Source: Synergistes sp.
Lineage (GTDB): Bacteria; Synergistota; Synergistia; Synergistales; Synergistaceae
Assembly: GCA_016288355.1 (NCBI GenBank)
Contig: JAEEYY010000046.1
Span: forward strand, 1-6,900
DNA: 6,900 nt
Direction: 5' to 3'
Shown: one piece after another, positions 5,178-6,900 of the stretch
How positions within the stretch are numbered: the stretch's first letter is position 1
Layout: each line of letters starts with the position of its first letter
Notes under the pieces: model-generated
What the model saw: only the letters and a program-made list of their open reading frames with translations
Database searches by the model: none
What the model was told of the DNA's origin: nothing
Translations under genes and position numbers: made by a program

Positions 5178-6900
5178 ATTCCGTTCCGCCGCCGCATCCG
5201 GCATCCTCAAGTATTTCTTTCGCAGTATCTTCATCCACCAGTATCTCGCGCGGACGCGCGCCGTCTGCCGCACCTACTATACCCAGCTGCTCCATCATGT
5301 CTATGAGTCTTGACGCGCGCGAAAAGCCTACACGGAGCCGGCGCTGAAGCCCGCTCGCAGATGCGATTCCGGTGCTGAGCACCGTCTCCACCGCTTCCTC
5401 AAGCAGTTCATCGTCAAAGCTTCCGCCGTTTCCGCCGGACGAACCGCTCCCCTGGTCTTCTATCCTTATAAAGCTCGGCTCCCCGAAGGTGTTTGTCATA
5501 TACCTAAGCCAGTCTGCAAGAACCTGATCGGCTATCCACGGCGACTGCACACGTATGGGCTTGGGGTGCTTTGTCGACGAAAAGAGCATGTCTCCCTTGC
5601 CTAAAAGCTTTTCTGCGCCGGCACAGTCTATGATGGTGCGGGAGTCGGCATTGCTGGGCAGCGTAAACGCCACGCGCGCCGGTATGTTTGCCTTGATAAG
5701 GCCGGTGATTATATTTACCGACGGTCTCTGGGTAGCGAGCATCAGATGTATGCCTGTGGCACGCGCCATCTGAGCCAGCCTGCAGATATACTCTTCGACC
5801 TCTTTGGCAGCTGTCATCATGAGGTCGGCAAGTTCATCGACCACGACGACGATATGAGGGATGCGGTCTTTCGGCAGCACTTTTTCGTTATATCCGGTCA
5901 GATTGCGTACGCGCAGCTTGGCAAACGCCGAATAACGCCTTTCCATCTCGCGTATCAGCCAGGCCAGGGCCTGAACGGCCTTTTTGGGATCGGTCACCGG
6001 AGGCGTGAGCAGATGAGGCAGCTTATCGTATACGGCCATCTCCACGCGCTTCGGGTCAACAAGAATCATGCGAAGTTCCGCAGGCGTACGCTTTGAACAG
6101 AGTCCCACTATGCAGGAATTGACGAAAACGCTTTTGCCTGAGCCGGTGGTACCGGCAACCAAAAGATGCGGCAGCTCTTCAAGTCCCACGACTACAGGTT
6201 CTCCGTTAACCGCCACGCCGAAAGGCAGAGGCAGCATGAGCTCCGTTTCGGAGAATGCGCGCCCCTCAATTACCGTCCTGAGAGGAATGCCGCGTCTCTT
6301 CGGGTTGGGTATCTCGATCCCGACATATGGTTTGCCGGGAATCGGCGCTTCTATGCGCAGGCTCGAAACGGCCATCGCAAGGGCTATATCGTTGGAAAGG
6401 GCCGCCACCTTGCTGACCTTTACGCCCGGCGCAAGCTGTATCCTGAACTGTATCACGGTGGGGCCTACCAGTATCTCGGCAAGCTGCGACTCGATGCCGA
6501 ACTGTGAAAGCGTGGAAACTATCTTGCCGCCCAGCTCCCCCGCCTTCTCTTCATCCATCTCTTCGTCAACGGCTTCCGGAGGGCCGAATATATCGGCAGG
6601 CGGCGGGAAAATGCCCTGTTTTATGTGCCCCGCTCCGGAAGAATCGTAGCTGAAGTTAGGATCCTGGACGGCGCCACAGGGCTCTTCCTCCTCTGCGGCA
6701 TCTTCGGACTGGGCTTCAAATTCCTCGGCACGCTTTACCGATTCGGGATCGTTGTAATCTATATCCTCTTCTTCGGCAACCCCTTTTGCCGCATTGCTTT
6801 CTTCAACCGGGAGCTGTGTTTTTACTGTGCTTACAGGAGTCTTCTTTACGGTTTCCGCATTTTGTGCCGGCATTTCTTTCCCGAAAGGTTCGCATGTTTC
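5176..6900 (-). CDS. ftsK: DNA translocase FtsK/SpoIIIE, 5' end beyond right edge
   Basis: ATP-driven double-stranded DNA pump at the division septum that moves the chromosome terminus into daughter cells. In FtsK systems it also activates dif recombination. The frame is open to the right edge, giving 574 visible residues. The Met at 6873 is internal, since full-length members begin with several membrane helices that would lie outside. Visible in order (numbered from the edge): an acidic, disordered linker (about 1-120), the alpha domain (about 120-200), the RecA-like motor with Walker A GTTGSGKS (250-257), LVDPKRVEM (280-288), Walker B VVVVDE (351-356) and ATQRP (389-393), a Gly/Ser-rich linker (about 484-494) and the winged-helix gamma domain with GFSRASRLIDMMEQLGIVG (525-543), which reads the orienting DNA sequences. 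It ends 14 nt from rpmB. Whether it acts in division or sporulation cannot be told from this part. Confidence 0.97.
   Translation of the reverse strand, partial: ETCEPFGKEMPAQNAETVKKTPVSTVKTQLPVEESNAAKGVAEEEDIDYNDPESVKRAEEFEAQSEDAAEEEEPCGAVQDPNFSYDSSGAGHIKQGIFPPPADIFGPPEAVDEEMDEEKAGELGGKIVSTLSQFGIESQLAEILVGPTVIQFRIQLAPGVKVSKVAALSNDIALAMAVSSLRIEAPIPGKPYVGIEIPNPKRRGIPLRTVIEGRAFSETELMLPLPFGVAVNGEPVVVGLEELPHLLVAGTTGSGKSVFVNSCIVGLCSKRTPAELRMILVDPKRVEMAVYDKLPHLLTPPVTDPKKAVQALAWLIREMERRYSAFAKLRVRNLTGYNEKVLPKDRIPHIVVVVDELADLMMTAAKEVEEYICRLAQMARATGIHLMLATQRPSVNIITGLIKANIPARVAFTLPSNADSRTIIDCAGAEKLLGKGDMLFSSTKHPKPIRVQSPWIADQVLADWLRYMTNTFGEPSFIRIEDQGSGSSGGNGGSFDDELLEEAVETVLSTGIASASGLQRRLRVGFSRASRLIDMMEQLGIVGAADGARPREILVDEDTAKEILEDAGCGGGTE

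Noticed and set aside
6068..6649. Plus-strand open frame of 193 codons opposite ftsK
   Set aside because: Low-complexity Ser/Pro/Thr-rich product, typical of a frame lying antisense to a GC-rich gene. The ftsK motor motifs are on the other strand.
6871..6873. ATG at 6873 as the true start of ftsK
   Set aside because: The frame stays open to the window edge, no ribosome site precedes this ATG, and the expected membrane domain is missing from the visible part, so it is an internal methionine.

Overview
This window looks like a stretch of ordinary bacterial chromosome built from conserved housekeeping genes. I find no mobile element, CRISPR array, tRNA, rRNA or defence cassette. The base composition is moderately GC-rich. 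Almost all the sequence is coding, with short gaps or overlaps between genes. The gene order xseB-ispA-dxs-tlyA-nadK is the one seen in Firmicutes and Clostridia-like bacteria and in some neighbouring phyla such as Synergistota, where argR and recN often follow. Heavy use of ATA for isoleucine in a GC-rich background and the flavour of the proteins make me lean towards Synergistota or a related anaerobe. This placement is an inference and weak.

Layout. From the left edge to 4755, five genes on the minus strand form one compact cluster, transcribed right to left: xseB (exonuclease VII small subunit), ispA-like (polyprenyl diphosphate synthase), dxs (DXP synthase), tlyA (rRNA 2'-O-methyltransferase) and nadK (NAD kinase, whose last few codons lie beyond the left edge). 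xseB and ispA overlap by 8 nt. dxs and tlyA overlap by 4 nt (ATGA). tlyA and nadK are 16 nt apart. The only real gap is 55 nt, between ispA and dxs. From 4756 to 4966 is a 211-nt divergent control region. It carries a probable promoter for rpmB (ribosomal protein L28, plus strand, 4967-5161) and a short perfect inverted repeat overlapping its -35 region. rpmB ends in a strong intrinsic terminator whose left arm is its own last codons. It converges on the 3' end of an FtsK/SpoIIIE DNA translocase gene (minus strand, 5176 to beyond the right edge).

How the genes work together. Dxs makes 1-deoxy-D-xylulose 5-phosphate, the entry metabolite of the MEP pathway. The IspA-like enzyme condenses the resulting C5 units into longer prenyl diphosphates, so the middle of the cluster is an isoprenoid unit. 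NadK supplies NADP(H), which the second MEP step (DXP reductoisomerase) needs, though it serves the whole cell. TlyA (ribosome modification), XseB (DNA repair) and FtsK (chromosome segregation) are linked to this by conserved synteny rather than by a shared pathway.

The points most worth a second look are the chain-length position of the IspA-like enzyme, which is Ala rather than the aromatic residue of FPP synthases; xseB without xseA beside it; a probable TTG start for nadK with a near-ideal ribosome site; and the very tight terminator shared by the ends of rpmB and ftsK. I do not see a previously undescribed system here.
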